Shown here in pieces: positions 36,894 to 46,306 of a stretch of 64,000 nucleotides of DNA (position 1 is its first letter; each line of letters starts with the position of its first letter). The DNA is from Planctomycetota bacterium. GTDB taxonomy: Bacteria > Planctomycetota > Planctomycetia > Pirellulales > Pirellulaceae. The notes below the pieces were generated by a model. That model was not told the DNA's origin, made no database searches, and was given only the letters and a program-made list of their open reading frames with translations. Location of the stretch: NCBI GenBank assembly GCA_014238905.1, contig JABAAE010000003.1, positions 372,001 through 436,000 on the forward strand. Reading direction: 5' to 3'. Position numbers and translations under genes: made by a program.

Positions 36894-37643
36894 ATGAAAT
36901 ACATTTCACGATGGCGATACTGGAATCGATCCCGCAGGTTCGCCAAGAAAAGGGAAACTCAGGAATGCCTATTTGTTTCCAATTTTTTGAAAGAGGGTGA
37001 CACCGCTGTTGACATTGGTGCCAACAAGGGCGCCTTCACTTATCTTTTCAGTCACCTGGTAGGTCGAAGTGGCGCCGTTTATGCATTCGAGCCTCAACCT
37101 GAGATGATCACCGAATTAACCAAGATGGCAGCAGCCGTTCGATTTAAGAACATCTCCGTCCACCCGATTGCACTTTCAGATTCACCCGGCGAAGCCTTGC
37201 TGCACGTCCCCAGTGACCACACCTGTGGATCACTCGAAACACAACACGCCGGTCAAAAACTGACAGTCCGACTGGAACGACTTGACGAATACCTGGATTC
37301 ATTTCAACCTGGTGGTCCGATCGATTTTATTAAATGTGACGTAGAGGGCCATGAATTGCCGGTGTTCCAAGGAGCCATTCAAACGCTACAGCAGCACCGA
37401 CCCCTACTCCTTTTTGAGTCATTTTCTTCCAATAAAAATCAACGTTTTGCTAATCCGGTCTTTGATTTGCTGCTGGAACAGGGATACGAAGGGTTTGCAT
37501 TCTGTGGACAAGAATTAAAAAAGCTGGATTCACTGGGCGTCCAAGACGACTGTTACAACTTTGTATTCCTGCACCGTCAACGCCACAGCCTCCTGTCCCT
37601 TTCGCCACCCTACGGCGTCCAACCACCTCGGCGGTTATCCTGA
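36894..37643 (+). CDS. FkbM-family SAM-dependent methyltransferase
   Basis: About 249 residues from ATG 36894, with AAGG close upstream. The Rossmann SAM-binding motif is VDIGANKGAFTY, followed by AFEPQPEM, and the late FkbM signature is FIKCDVEGHELPVFQGA. These enzymes O-methylate sugars, often on exopolysaccharide or glycolipid. The substrate is unknown. serC follows 53 bases downstream but has no functional link. A short hairpin GACTGG-TTTT-CCAGTC after the stop lacks a T-run. Confidence 0.88.
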   Translation: MKYISRWRYWNRSRRFAKKRETQECLFVSNFLKEGDTAVDIGANKGAFTYLFSHLVGRSGAVYAFEPQPEMITELTKMAAAVRFKNISVHPIALSDSPGEALLHVPSDHTCGSLETQHAGQKLTVRLERLDEYLDSFQPGGPIDFIKCDVEGHELPVFQGAIQTLQQHRPLLLFESFSSNKNQRFANPVFDLLLEQGYEGFAFCGQELKKLDSLGVQDDCYNFVFLHRQRHSLLSLSPPYGVQPPRRLS

Positions 37644-37696
37644 CTGGTTTTCCAGTCTAAAATCAAGCACTCAACTCCCATCCTATTTGAGCGGAC

Positions 37697-38806
37697 ATGC
37701 AACCCCCTCCATCCAACAACCGTATCTTTAATTTTTCACCTGGCCCAGCGACCCTCCCCGAATCTGTCCTGCAAAAAGCGGCTTCGGAACTGGTAGCTCT
37801 TCCCGGTGTTGGAAGCTCCATACTGGAAGTCAGCCACCGAGGTCCGGTTTTTACAAAATACATGAACGTGGCCCGTGATGGATTACGGACGCTGTTGGCA
37901 GTTCCAGAGGATTATGAAATCCTTTTCCTCCAGGGCGGGTCGCGACTGCAATTTGCGATGATTCCCATGAACTTCCAACGCCCTCAGGAGAAACCTGCAG
38001 CTTACGCCATCACTGGGTCCTGGGGAAAGAAGGCCTTTAGCGAAGCTCAAGTTACGGGAAACGCAACTGCCGTCTGGGACGGTGGTGCCGACCACTATAG
38101 GTCGCTCCCGGAACAGCCCTTTAACCTGGATCCCAATCAGTATTCCTACTGTTACTATGTTTCCAACGAGACGATCCAAGGGGTTCAGTTCGCCGATGAA
38201 CCCGACAGCGGCAAGATCCCTTTGGTCTGTGATGCTTCGTCGGATTTCCTCCATAAGCCGTTGGACATATCCAAGTATGCCTTACTGTACGCCTGCGCCC
38301 AAAAGAACGCCGGTGCAGCGGGTGTCACCATTGTCATCGTCCGAAAAGACTTCGTCGAATCCGCCCGCCCCGAACTACCCGGTTATCTTTCGTTCGGTTC
38401 TCATGTTGAAAACCAGTCCCTCTACAACACTCCGCCCACTTTCGCGATTTACATTCTGGCACTCATCGTCCAATGGCTCATCGAGGACGTCGGCGGGTTG
38501 AAAAAAATGCATAGTCAAAATCTCGCCAAAGCCCAACGGCTCTACGAGGTGATCGACCAATACCAAGGACTCTATACGGGTCATGCAGAGCCACACTGCC
38601 GATCGTTAATGAATGTTGTTTTCCGTTTGAAGAACGAGAGCCTTCTTGATCTTTTCCTCAAGGAGGCCGAGCAAAACGGTCTTGCTTCACTCGCTGGTCA
38701 TCGCAGCGTTGGTGGTATCCGAGCTTCGATTTACAACGCGATGCCAGTCGCTGGTGTTCATCACTTGGCCGAGTACATGGCCGATTTTGCCGCGAAACAC
38801 GCCTAG
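37697..38806 (+). CDS. serC: Phosphoserine aminotransferase
   Basis: 369 residues with the full SerC pattern: FNFSPGPATLPESVL at the start, GSSILEVSHRGPVF, LFLQGGSRLQFAMIPMN, DASSDFLHKPLD and the PLP-bearing Lys in ACAQKNAGAAG. The C-terminal H-R-S-V-G-G-I-R-A-S-I-Y-N-A signature is also present. It catalyses transfer of the amino group from glutamate to 3-phosphohydroxypyruvate in serine synthesis, and a similar step in pyridoxine synthesis. SSDFL with His where many have Ser is a small variation. It is a cytoplasmic enzyme. No serA or serB is adjacent. Confidence 0.95.
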   Translation: MQPPPSNNRIFNFSPGPATLPESVLQKAASELVALPGVGSSILEVSHRGPVFTKYMNVARDGLRTLLAVPEDYEILFLQGGSRLQFAMIPMNFQRPQEKPAAYAITGSWGKKAFSEAQVTGNATAVWDGGADHYRSLPEQPFNLDPNQYSYCYYVSNETIQGVQFADEPDSGKIPLVCDASSDFLHKPLDISKYALLYACAQKNAGAAGVTIVIVRKDFVESARPELPGYLSFGSHVENQSLYNTPPTFAIYILALIVQWLIEDVGGLKKMHSQNLAKAQRLYEVIDQYQGLYTGHAEPHCRSLMNVVFRLKNESLLDLFLKEAEQNGLASLAGHRSVGGIRASIYNAMPVAGVHHLAEYMADFAAKHA

Positions 38807-38943
38807 TTAAAACTCCCGCTTCGGTCGACCCCGGCGGTCGTTCCCACCCTGCCTTTTAGCAAGTCAATTCGCCAGGTGTTTTTGAGGAATAAACCATAAG
38901 AAACCGGCAGACCTGCCTCGCCTCAATCCACTCATCAGGCCAA

Positions 38944-39666
38944 CTAATATCTGGGCCAAGAGGTCGCCCGGGAAGCTGTGCGGTTGGAATAAACGGGAGA
39001 ACTGGCAGGGCTCACTCGATTGTTCAACCGAAGTTGAGCAACGCGGTTTGAAAGCCCCGGTTGCATCGGGTTAATCTGCAACGATCTCTGGTAATCCAGT
39101 AATGCTTGCTGCGTCTCACCGGACTGCTCTCTCAATGCGCCGATGGCGCGCAGAGCCCGGTCGTTATCAAAATCGATGGCCAAAGCATCACTTAGCAACT
39201 GGGTAGCGGTGGAGTTGTTTCCAAACTCAGAATAAAGCCGGGCTAATTCAATCCTGGGCTCCGCAGAATCCGGCCGTATCTGCATCCATCCCTGCACTAA
39301 AGCAAACGCCTCCTGACCTCGTTTATTTTCCGCCATCAGGACCGATAGACCACGGTAGGAGGGTTGATGGACCGGATTTAATCGAAGTGCCTGACGGTAA
39401 GCGACTTCGGCTTGCTGGATCAGGTTTTTGTTATTCCCATCGTTACCCATCTGATGCAATGTTCTGGCAATGTTGTAATGGGAATCGGGATTAGCCGGAT
39501 CGTTTTGCAAAGCTAAATAAAAACTCTGTAATGCGTCGCGATGCTGGCCCAGTTCAAACCTTCGTTTACCATCAAGATTTTGGCGATTAGTGGCAAGATT
39601 ACATCCCGCCGAAAGGAGCAACACCCACAACAACAGAATACGTACCGGAAAGAGTCTAAAAATCAT
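38944..39666 (-). CDS. TPR-repeat lipoprotein
   Basis: About 240 residues from ATG 39666, which leads straight into a signal with lipobox LSAGC. ATG 39711 adds 15 polar residues. At least five TPR-like units follow (RRFELGQHRDALQSFYLAL, SHYNIARTLHQMG, VAYRQALRLNPVHQPS, IELARLYSEFGNNSTATQLL, ALLDYQRSLQINP). TPR lipoproteins scaffold envelope complexes such as pilus or BAM machines. No partner is evident. A terminator for the neighbouring gene on the same strand lies 138 bases upstream. Confidence 0.8.
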   Translation of the reverse strand: MIFRLFPVRILLLWVLLLSAGCNLATNRQNLDGKRRFELGQHRDALQSFYLALQNDPANPDSHYNIARTLHQMGNDGNNKNLIQQAEVAYRQALRLNPVHQPSYRGLSVLMAENKRGQEAFALVQGWMQIRPDSAEPRIELARLYSEFGNNSTATQLLSDALAIDFDNDRALRAIGALREQSGETQQALLDYQRSLQINPMQPGLSNRVAQLRLNNRVSPASSPVYSNRTASRATSWPRY

Positions 39667-39803
39667 TTTCACCAGCGCTTTGTTTGGCAAACGGAACCGC
39701 TTCAACCCCACCGGGAATCAAAAGAACGGCTGAAGGCCCGAAAACGTCTCGGTACCAACAAGGAAATGATTTACTTTTTTTATGACTTTTTCACAAGTCC
39801 AAC

Positions 39804-39838
39804 AAAAAATCCGAATCAGGATTGGCTCCTGATTCGGA
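39804..39838 (-). terminator. Rho-independent terminator
   Basis: Perfect 12-base arms TCCGAATCAGGA (39810-39821) and TCCTGATTCGGA (39827-39838) enclose TTGGC. Read on the minus strand the stem is followed by TTTTTT, so it ends the transcript of the gene at 39902-40375. Confidence 0.9.
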
Positions 39839-39901
39839 CGATTGGTCATACGTTATTACTTTAAAGCCAACGCAACCTTGCAGTCATTGGCGTGACAGCA
39901 C

Positions 39902-40375
39902 TCACTCGTCGTCGAAGTCGTCTCCGAACTCTTCTTCTCCTTCGTCTTCAAATGAATCTTCATATTCACCGTAGGTTTCGAGGTCGCTTGCATCGATGTC
40001 TTTGGCAATTTCTTCATTGGTTCGAACGGGAGCTTGTTCCTGTTCCTCAAAATTGGCTGGCTCCACCGTCACATCAGCTTCCGGCATTTCGACCCGGACA
40101 TAACCCATATCGCGCACGACTTCCAGTATTTCACTGCATGTGGGGAACATTCGGCCGCTGCGCCGCTTGTATTCGTCCATGGCCTGCATGAATTCGATTT
40201 CGTCATTCGAATAGTCACGCTCACATGTGGTTGGATCAATCAGCCGACGCCGTTGCACTTTTCGACGGTCATTGACGACCGGTTGGGCATCCTGCCGACG
40301 GTCAAGTCCCGTCTGTCTCAAACCCGTCTCGTTCAATTCTTCTAAATTCGCATTTTCTTCCGTTGTTACTTCCAC
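39902..40375 (-). CDS. Conserved acidic-tailed hypothetical protein
   Basis: 157 residues. The central block [19 protein letters not shown] with [17 protein letters not shown] and [12 protein letters not shown] is a pattern I associate with a conserved planctomycete protein of unknown function. The last 30 residues are almost all Asp and Glu ([15 protein letters not shown]). The basic centre and acidic tail suggest nucleic-acid contact kept in check by the tail, which is inference. It lies 189 bases after the ECF anti-sigma gene on the same strand and has its own strong terminator. Confidence 0.7.
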   Translation of the reverse strand: MEVTTEENANLEELNETGLRQTGLDRRQDAQPVVNDRRKVQRRRLIDPTTCERDYSNDEIEFMQAMDEYKRRSGRMFPTCSEILEVVRDMGYVRVEMPEADVTVEPANFEEQEQAPVRTNEEIAKDIDASDLETYGEYEDSFEDEGEEEFGDDFDDE

Positions 40376-40564
40376 TTGAATCCCCCAAAAATGGTCGTGC
40401 TAAGATGGAGAGGCTGCGGCAACCTTTCCGATTGACGGAATCATACACACTGATTAGCAACAATCTAGGTAAACGGGGAAAAGAATGCCGAATCTGACGG
40501 CATAGGTAGAAAAGATTGCTGATTGTAACAGTCGTCCGATTATCAGGGAAAACCTACCTTATCA

Positions 40565-41167
40565 TTAGGTAGCTCGAACCCATAAAAGGGCACTTTGCTT
40601 CAGGATAGGAACCCAATAATCGTCATCCTGAATCGTTTCCCATACCGAACTGAGCGATCTGCCGACCCTCGTCATTTCATCCAAGTTGGTACGACTGGAA
40701 TCATCGATCACCTTCTGTAGGTGATCCAGATTGATAACCGGTTTCAAACCAGTATCCTGCCAAAACTCAAGCCGCCTGACCTTTTTAACCTGTTCGGCCG
40801 GAAGTTTCATCACCGGCTCGTTGACTTGCCGAGGAGAAACCGCCAATGCCGCATCCATCCTGACCAGATTTTTATTCTCGTCCTCCGAGAAAAAGATTTC
40901 ACCAACGGGTGTCAGGCAGATCAGTAACACCGCCGCAGCCACCGAAAGCCCCAACGCGACGAAACTGAAGGAAGCCGCCGTTTTAGAATCGTTCGATACG
41001 ACGGTCGGCGCCGATTCAATTTCACCAAAACAGGCCGAGTAAAAATACAGATCTTCACAACAGGAGGGACACACCTCGGCGTGACCCTGTAAACGGCCAC
41101 TCTCCCTGGGGTCCACTCGTTGGTCAATGAGCGTATTTAATTCTTCCGAGAATACCTGACAATCCAT
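40565..41167 (-). CDS. Anti-sigma factor (zf-HC2 type)
   Basis: 200 residues. The N-terminal cytoplasmic zinc-binding module has His29, Cys33 and Cys36 (GHAEVCPSC), the H-x3-C-x2-C of ZAS/zf-HC2 anti-sigma domains. A membrane helix follows at about 67-90 (FSFVALGLSVAAAVLLICL). The remaining 110 residues are outside and have no clear family. It should bind and silence the ECF sigma factor encoded just before it. The sigma stop TGA is followed directly by this ATG, so the two are translated in a fixed ratio. The sensed signal is unknown. Confidence 0.85.
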   Translation of the reverse strand: MDCQVFSEELNTLIDQRVDPRESGRLQGHAEVCPSCCEDLYFYSACFGEIESAPTVVSNDSKTAASFSFVALGLSVAAAVLLICLTPVGEIFFSEDENKNLVRMDAALAVSPRQVNEPVMKLPAEQVKKVRRLEFWQDTGLKPVINLDHLQKVIDDSSRTNLDEMTRVGRSLSSVWETIQDDDYWVPILKQSALLWVRAT

Positions 41168-41707
41168 TCAGCATTCCTCCAATACGTTGCGGCGTCTCAA
41201 TTGCTCCACAACCTGTCGCCGCGCTCTGTGAACCCATGTTTTGATTGTCCCGACGGGAGCCTTCATCCTCGTGGCAATTTCAAGATAAGAACATTGTGAT
41301 TTGTGGAAGAGCTCAAATGCCTGTCGATGCTCACCATTGAGTCTCACAACGGCGTTCTGAATTTCCTCCGATAATCCCGTGGCATGATTTTTATTGCAGG
41401 CGACATCCATTTCTTCTGAGAGCTGAATTTCTTTTCGCCGATTCCTTTTCTGCAACCGGGTTCGACAACGATTCCCTGCAATCGTAAACAGCCAAGGCTC
41501 AAATTTTCTTTCAGGATCCCAGCGGTGCAAATTATTCATGACCCGGATGAATGTTTCCTGAGTCGCATCCTCAGCGTCTTCACGTTGTCCGAGCATTCGA
41601 AAACAAAGACCAAAAACTCGATCTCTAAACTGAGTAATGAGTGTCGCAGACGCATCGGGAACGCCCTGAAGACAGTTAACAACCAATTGAGTGGTATCGC
41701 TGGACAT
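41168..41707 (-). CDS. ECF-type RNA polymerase sigma factor
   Basis: 179 residues. Region 2 (LCFRMLGQREDAEDATQETF, binding the -10 element and core enzyme) and region 4 (YLEIATRMKAPVGTIKTWVH, the -35 helix-turn-helix) are both present, joined by a basic linker (RLQKRNRRKE). There is no region 1 or 3, as usual for ECF factors. The anti-sigma gene follows without a gap. Its own promoter may be autoregulated, but I cannot point to a target sequence. The acidic-tailed gene at 39902 is a candidate regulon member by position. Confidence 0.9.
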   Translation of the reverse strand: MSSDTTQLVVNCLQGVPDASATLITQFRDRVFGLCFRMLGQREDAEDATQETFIRVMNNLHRWDPERKFEPWLFTIAGNRCRTRLQKRNRRKEIQLSEEMDVACNKNHATGLSEEIQNAVVRLNGEHRQAFELFHKSQCSYLEIATRMKAPVGTIKTWVHRARRQVVEQLRRRNVLEEC

Positions 41708-41807
41708 CGAGATGAAGTCTAACCTTGGGGGCGAGTGACCAAAGTATTTCGAGGATCAACAGTTTAACTTGTAAAGAAAATCCGAAAAACAGCAAATTTC
41801 AGAAATC

Positions 41808-42506
41808 TTATCTTCGGTTGAAAAATTTCCGCAGCATGTCTGTCGCCGCATTTTTTGAGTCGGTCGAGTCACTTCGTGGTCGATTTGGCAACTTCCCGGG
41901 CTTTTTAGATTTCTTTTCCCTACCCATGTCCACGTCGGTGCCACTGTCCTCTTGTGTCTCGCCGGTTTCTGCATCGGCCATCTCGGCTGACATATCTGCA
42001 TCGACGATGCCGTCCAAAACGACGTTATCAGTTTCATCGATTCGAAACTGACGGGTTTCCAAGGACGTTAAACGGGTTGATTTTTCCGACTTTTCGGCTT
42101 CAAAGAGCCAATCGGTGATACTGTCTTCATCCAGATTTGCACCACCCTCAGCGGTTCGTTGAGCGGCGTCCTTAATACTGGTCACACGAGGTTTTTTGCG
42201 ACCTGGTGAACCATGATCTATCAAAACCTCGAATTGAAGCCGACCAACACGAAGTCGATCACCAACCTGCATTTTGACTTTGCCGCTAATTCGCTCACCG
42301 TTGAGGTGAGTCCCGTTACGACTTTCAAGATCCTTGATGAAGGCTTGGCCGTCCTCCAGGATGACCGCACAATGATGACGACTGATCAAATCACTTTTGG
42401 GACGGAGGTTGACCCCATCGCCTCGACCGATCAGGAATTCAGGAACCTTGATTTCAAGTTCCTTACCGTCATTTTTTCCACCAATAACCCGCAGTTTTAC
42501 TTGCAT
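41808..42506 (-). CDS. FHA-domain protein
   Basis: 232 residues. The FHA domain occupies about residues 1-95 (FLIGRGDGVNLRPKSDLISRHH, IKDLESRNGTHLNGERI, GDRLRVGRLQFEVL). The rest is low-complexity and charged, with an Asp/Glu-rich stretch, a Lys-rich KKSKKPGK and a terminal helix DMLRKFFNRR. It presumably reads phosphothreonine marks in the cytoplasm. It resembles the FHA protein at 18775 in layout but the domains are not closely alike. Confidence 0.88.
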   Translation of the reverse strand: MQVKLRVIGGKNDGKELEIKVPEFLIGRGDGVNLRPKSDLISRHHCAVILEDGQAFIKDLESRNGTHLNGERISGKVKMQVGDRLRVGRLQFEVLIDHGSPGRKKPRVTSIKDAAQRTAEGGANLDEDSITDWLFEAEKSEKSTRLTSLETRQFRIDETDNVVLDGIVDADMSAEMADAETGETQEDSGTDVDMGREKKSKKPGKLPNRPRSDSTDSKNAATDMLRKFFNRR

Positions 42507-42627
42507 GTGCTGTCCTCAGCAAATCATTCTCAGACGAGAGGTTGATTAGGAATGATTAAACTAGATTGCGCGGAGCGTCTCTACCAAGGCAAATATACCA
42601 AGCCCAGTCAAATAAGTCAAAAGATGA

Positions 42628-43392
42628 TCACCGACGTTGATTCCACTTAACGGTTCCAAACTTGCCCTTTTGGAGCCTTTGAGCATCAAATTCCTCACAA
42701 TCGGTCAATTCTGCCTCCTGAAAATGGATCCCCAATCGGCTCGATATCGCCTCTTTCCACCCCTTCAATACCTCCATTCGCTCCAATCGGATGCCGGAAA
42801 TGACCTCTGTACCGATGATTTGCGGTGCAGCGGCAGAGGACCCGAGAACCAAACTGCCATGCTGAGAGATTGCCTGATTTTTTTTTCTTTGCGCACTGCC
42901 ACAAATTTTATGTCCACCCAAAAGCACGTCATTGACGGCACGGCGTTGAAAGCAAAGGAATTCCGACTCCAACCCCGGCTGATGTGTTGGGTTGATTTCG
43001 GCCTGAATACCAAATCCCGACAAAGCATCCAGAAGGCTCAGATGGACCTCCTGATAAAGCGAGGAAGACCGATCGGTACCAGAACCAGAAGTCGTGGCAG
43101 GCACGCTGAGAGAATAGGTCAACTCGTCGTCGTGCAAAATGGCGCCTCCGCCAGAGTTGCGGCGGACAACCGAACAAGACTGGCTCTCAGCATGCTGGAC
43201 GCGAGACCTATAATTCTGAAAATAGCCCAAAGACAGGGTCGGCTGTTGCCACTGATAAAACCTCAGCGTCAATACGTTCAGCTCGAAAGCCCGCATCATG
43301 ATCGCTTCATCAACAGCCATGTTCCGGGATCCCTCCTGAGGTCTGTCAATAATCAGTCGACCATCCATTCTCAAGTTCGATTTACTCCCCAT
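42628..43392 (-). CDS. Lipoate-protein ligase / octanoyltransferase family
   Basis: 254 residues in the BPL/LplA/LipB fold. Motifs are MAVDEAIM, WQQPTLSLGYFQ, VVRRNSGGGAILHDDELTYSL and the catalytic Lys region DVLLGGHKICGSAQRKK, followed by HGSLVL. The protein attaches lipoate or octanoate to lipoyl-domain proteins in the cytoplasm. It may be a ligase (LplA) or a transferase (LipM). CGSAQ leaves both open. It is on the same strand as gcvT and gcvH, with gcvH, a lipoylated protein, 250 bases upstream, which makes GcvH its likely first substrate. Confidence 0.82.
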   Translation of the reverse strand: MGSKSNLRMDGRLIIDRPQEGSRNMAVDEAIMMRAFELNVLTLRFYQWQQPTLSLGYFQNYRSRVQHAESQSCSVVRRNSGGGAILHDDELTYSLSVPATTSGSGTDRSSSLYQEVHLSLLDALSGFGIQAEINPTHQPGLESEFLCFQRRAVNDVLLGGHKICGSAQRKKNQAISQHGSLVLGSSAAAPQIIGTEVISGIRLERMEVLKGWKEAISSRLGIHFQEAELTDCEEFDAQRLQKGKFGTVKWNQRR

Positions 43393-43643
43393 ATTGCGTT
43401 CACCTCGATGGTCTCACCCGTAGTCCAACCGGAATCAAGACTAGAAGGAGTCCGTAAAACCTCCTCCATTATCGATCCCAAGCAACAACAGCATCGATTT
43501 CTCATTCAACCATCACCGGCGGCCCCTACCTGGCCTTCGGGCTGGCAGAAGGGTATTGCTTCTCCAAACTCTCCATCGACAACGATCACACTCGCGAAAC
43601 CAAACCGTCGGATATCCAGGGTCCCATTCCCAACGACCTTGCT

Positions 43644-44039
43644 TCAACCATCTTCCCCGCACTGTTTTTGGTAGGTCGTGTAATCCGCTAATTTGGAAAG
43701 CGAGGAGTCATCGGTCACCTTGGCTTTCAGAATCCAACCCGCACCATAGGGGTCTTCATTAAGGATTTCCAATGAATCTGGTAGATCGGTGTTGACCTGA
43801 ATGACTTCACCATCGATCGGGCTATAAAGCGAACTGACGGCTTTGACGGACTCGACTTCGCCAAACTCGCTGCCACTTTCGATCATTGAACCGATCTCCG
43901 GCAACTCCATAAAAACCAGATCCGTCAATTGTTCGACGGCAAAGGCAGAAATACCGACGGTGGCTATCTTGTCGCCATTCACTTCTTCAATGAACGCCCA
44001 TTCATGCGATTCAGCATACAGAAATTCTTCAGGTTTCAT
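43644..44039 (-). CDS. gcvH: Glycine cleavage system H protein
   Basis: 131 residues, the usual length. The lipoyl-lysine is in GEVESVKAVSSLYSPIDGE, and the C-terminal half reads NEDPYGAGWILKAKV as in typical H proteins. GcvH carries the aminomethyl group between the P, T and L proteins. It starts 5 bases after gcvT and precedes a lipoate ligase, so transfer, carrier and lipoylation are arranged in order. gcvP is not in the window. Confidence 0.95.
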   Translation of the reverse strand: MKPEEFLYAESHEWAFIEEVNGDKIATVGISAFAVEQLTDLVFMELPEIGSMIESGSEFGEVESVKAVSSLYSPIDGEVIQVNTDLPDSLEILNEDPYGAGWILKAKVTDDSSLSKLADYTTYQKQCGEDG

Positions 44040-44044
44040 TTTTT

Positions 44045-45157
44045 TTACTTTCGTTTGTAAAAAGGAAGATCAACCAGTTTGGCTGGAATTTTCTTTCCAC
44101 GAATATCAACTACAAGTTCATTATTTCCGGCGACTATTTCTCGGGGAAGATAGGCCATCGCAATCGGTTGTTGCAAAGTCGGTGAAAACGTACCGCTGGT
44201 CACACAACCCACCAGCTTCTCTCCAAGAAAAACCTCCGCGTCTTGCCGCGCTGCCCGACGCCCCTCTAAAACCAATCCGACTCGGACGGGCAAAGACTCG
44301 TCCGACATCGCCGTTAAAACGGCTTCTTTCCCAACAAAATCACGATCCTTCAAACTCATGGCAAAACGCATCGATGTTTGCCAAGGATTGATTTCTTCGG
44401 TCAACTCGTGGCCGTAGAGTGGCATGCCCGATTCAAGCCTCAAAGTATCTCTCGCTCCCAGTCCAGCCGCAGACACCGCTTCATTTAACAGCAATTCTTC
44501 CCAAACCCGGGCTGCAAACTCATTGGTGACCACCAATTCGCAACCATCCTCTCCGGTGTAACCGGTCCGGCTCACCGTCAGCGGAATATCATGAAACCGG
44601 GCATGACGACCGGAAAAATATTTCATCGAACTCAAATCGAAACCCAAGGGACCATTGACAATCTCCAACGCCCTTGGCCCCTGCACCGCGATCATCGCCG
44701 TGCCCTCGGTCTGATCTGTGATTGCTACATCCAAACCGGCAACCTGACTGTGAAACCAGGTCCAGAGTTTCTCGCGGTTACTGGCATTGACGACCATCGA
44801 AAACTGGTCGTTTCCCTCGACCGTGCCTAGTCGGTAGACCAAAACGTCGTCGAGAATACCGCCATCTTCCCGGCAAACCAGCGAATAGCGAATCCCACCT
44901 TGGGGCATCCCGGTAATCTTCCGCGTCATCATGCGATCGAGAAATTCCTCGACCTGACCACCGGAAAAGAAAAATCGACCCATGTGGGATACGTCAAAAA
45001 GGGTAGCCGACTGGCGGGTGGCGTGATGCTCTTCGATAATGGAAGCATACTGGATTGGCATCTGCCAGCCTGCGAAATCGACCATTCGTCCAGCATGATC
45101 AACATGCCACTGATACAACGCCGTTTTGGAATCTTGTGGCTGAATTGTCATTTTCAC
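44045..45157 (-). CDS. gcvT: Aminomethyltransferase, glycine cleavage T protein
   Basis: 370 residues. Folate- and substrate-binding motifs are present: WHVDHAGRMVDFAGWQMPIQY, DVSHMGRF, GYTGEDGCELVV, GARDTLRLESGMPLYGHEL and KDRDFVGKEA. It transfers the methylene unit from the H-protein-bound intermediate to tetrahydrofolate, releasing ammonia. Together with gcvH and a lipoate ligase it forms a short operon. The upstream region shows no glycine riboswitch that I can recognise. Confidence 0.95.
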   Translation of the reverse strand: MKMTIQPQDSKTALYQWHVDHAGRMVDFAGWQMPIQYASIIEEHHATRQSATLFDVSHMGRFFFSGGQVEEFLDRMMTRKITGMPQGGIRYSLVCREDGGILDDVLVYRLGTVEGNDQFSMVVNASNREKLWTWFHSQVAGLDVAITDQTEGTAMIAVQGPRALEIVNGPLGFDLSSMKYFSGRHARFHDIPLTVSRTGYTGEDGCELVVTNEFAARVWEELLLNEAVSAAGLGARDTLRLESGMPLYGHELTEEINPWQTSMRFAMSLKDRDFVGKEAVLTAMSDESLPVRVGLVLEGRRAARQDAEVFLGEKLVGCVTSGTFSPTLQQPIAMAYLPREIVAGNNELVVDIRGKKIPAKLVDLPFYKRK

Positions 45158-45877
45158 ATTCCTTAAACATCGCAGAAAAGCAACCGTGGCCTTGAATGCC
45201 GTTTGGACATTCGATCTCTCATCATCCAGCCGACGTCAGCCAAAATTCGAAGCCAACGCCTGAACCTTTGGCCAATTTCTTTCCCCCAGCTCTAAACTCT
45301 CATTCCGTATTGTATTGATTCGTAAACTCAGGAACAGGACACGGCCCGCAGAACCTAGGTAAACACCGTAGCCCATGTCGTCAACGCACAGGATCCAGGA
45401 TACTGTCCCCTCAAACTCCCCTCCGCCTCAACCGACCAACTACATCGATTTGCCCGCAAAAACAATTCATAGCCCCGGACACCGTGAATTGGGACCACCA
45501 GCGATTTTGTTGATCGAATCTTATGGCCAGCTATCAAACGGGAGAGAAAATCCCAAGATACCGATACCCTGTCAGGGGCATCCCTAAGAATCGCTGGAAT
45601 TCAAATTGAATGACGACCCGAAACTTCTTAGGAATCTCAGGGCGATAAGATCTCCAACGTTCCCTCAGCAGAGCAAATATCGGAAACACCGAATATCACG
45701 ACGACTGCCCTCAGCATTGCGATTAGACCGAGCCAACGCAATCGTGCGCCCAATCATTTCCAGCCCACCAGGACGTTTCGTAACAATCCAAATCGCGGCA
45801 GACTGGCAAAAAAACCAAAGATTGTCAAAAAGGACTCTCGAATCCTTTACCGATACTCGATTCGACGATTGATCGCA
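45158..45877. other. Long gap without a recognisable gene
   Basis: 720 bases between gcvT and the His-rich lipoprotein gene. Open frames here lack start signals and family patterns. No riboswitch, tRNA or tandem repeat is seen. It presumably holds the gcvT promoter, and the tail of the His-rich operon's transcript. Confidence 0.5.
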
Positions 45878-46306
45878 TCAGTCCCTGTACTCAACCTCGA
45901 AGTTCGCGGTGTTCTTTTTTGCTTCCACCGTAAACGTCAAAGGCGTCGTTTTTCGATCGGCAAACTTGACACTCACATCACCCCCGTGACTATGCTGGTG
46001 CTCCGGTACTTTGTCGTAAAAAATGAATTGCTTAACGACGACAGTGAATTGCCCTTCGCATGCTCCGTCATCACTATCGATGGTAGTGAGGCTGAAGGTC
46101 CCGTCAGAATTGATACTTGCGGTTGCGGTCAGATTGCCGTTTTCTGGAATAAACTCAACAACTCCAGTTCGGACTGGCTCACCATCCGAAAAAGCAACCG
46201 TTCCGCTTACCTGGAAACGGGGTGGGTGTTTGTCTTTTTTGCAACCTACAAACAACGCCGAGAAAAGAGCAGCAACAATAAAAGCTGCTTTAATTGAATC
46301 CGTCAT
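45878..46306 (-). CDS. His-containing lipoprotein with a carboxypeptidase-regulatory-like domain
   Basis: 142 residues. The signal ends in the lipobox LFVGC. The mature part is a small Ig-like beta domain (FQVSGTVAFSDGEPVRTGVV, INSDGTFSLTTID) typical of lipoproteins paired with DUF1559 genes. A loop EHQHSHGGD is a possible metal site. The gene overlaps the DUF1559 gene by 17 bases, so they are cotranscribed. It is the first of six proteins with His-rich segments in the 45.9-56.5 kb region. Confidence 0.8.
   Translation of the reverse strand: MTDSIKAAFIVAALFSALFVGCKKDKHPPRFQVSGTVAFSDGEPVRTGVVEFIPENGNLTATASINSDGTFSLTTIDSDDGACEGQFTVVVKQFIFYDKVPEHQHSHGGDVSVKFADRKTTPLTFTVEAKKNTANFEVEYRD

Noticed and set aside
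42637..43674. A long plus-strand open frame (about 345 codons) opposite the lipoate ligase gene
   Set aside because: It shows no domain or motif, while the opposite strand has a clear ligase with all motifs. It is a shadow frame.
45158..45500. A glycine riboswitch in front of gcvT
   Set aside because: I looked for the paired aptamer cores on the minus strand upstream of gcvT and saw none of the conserved segments.
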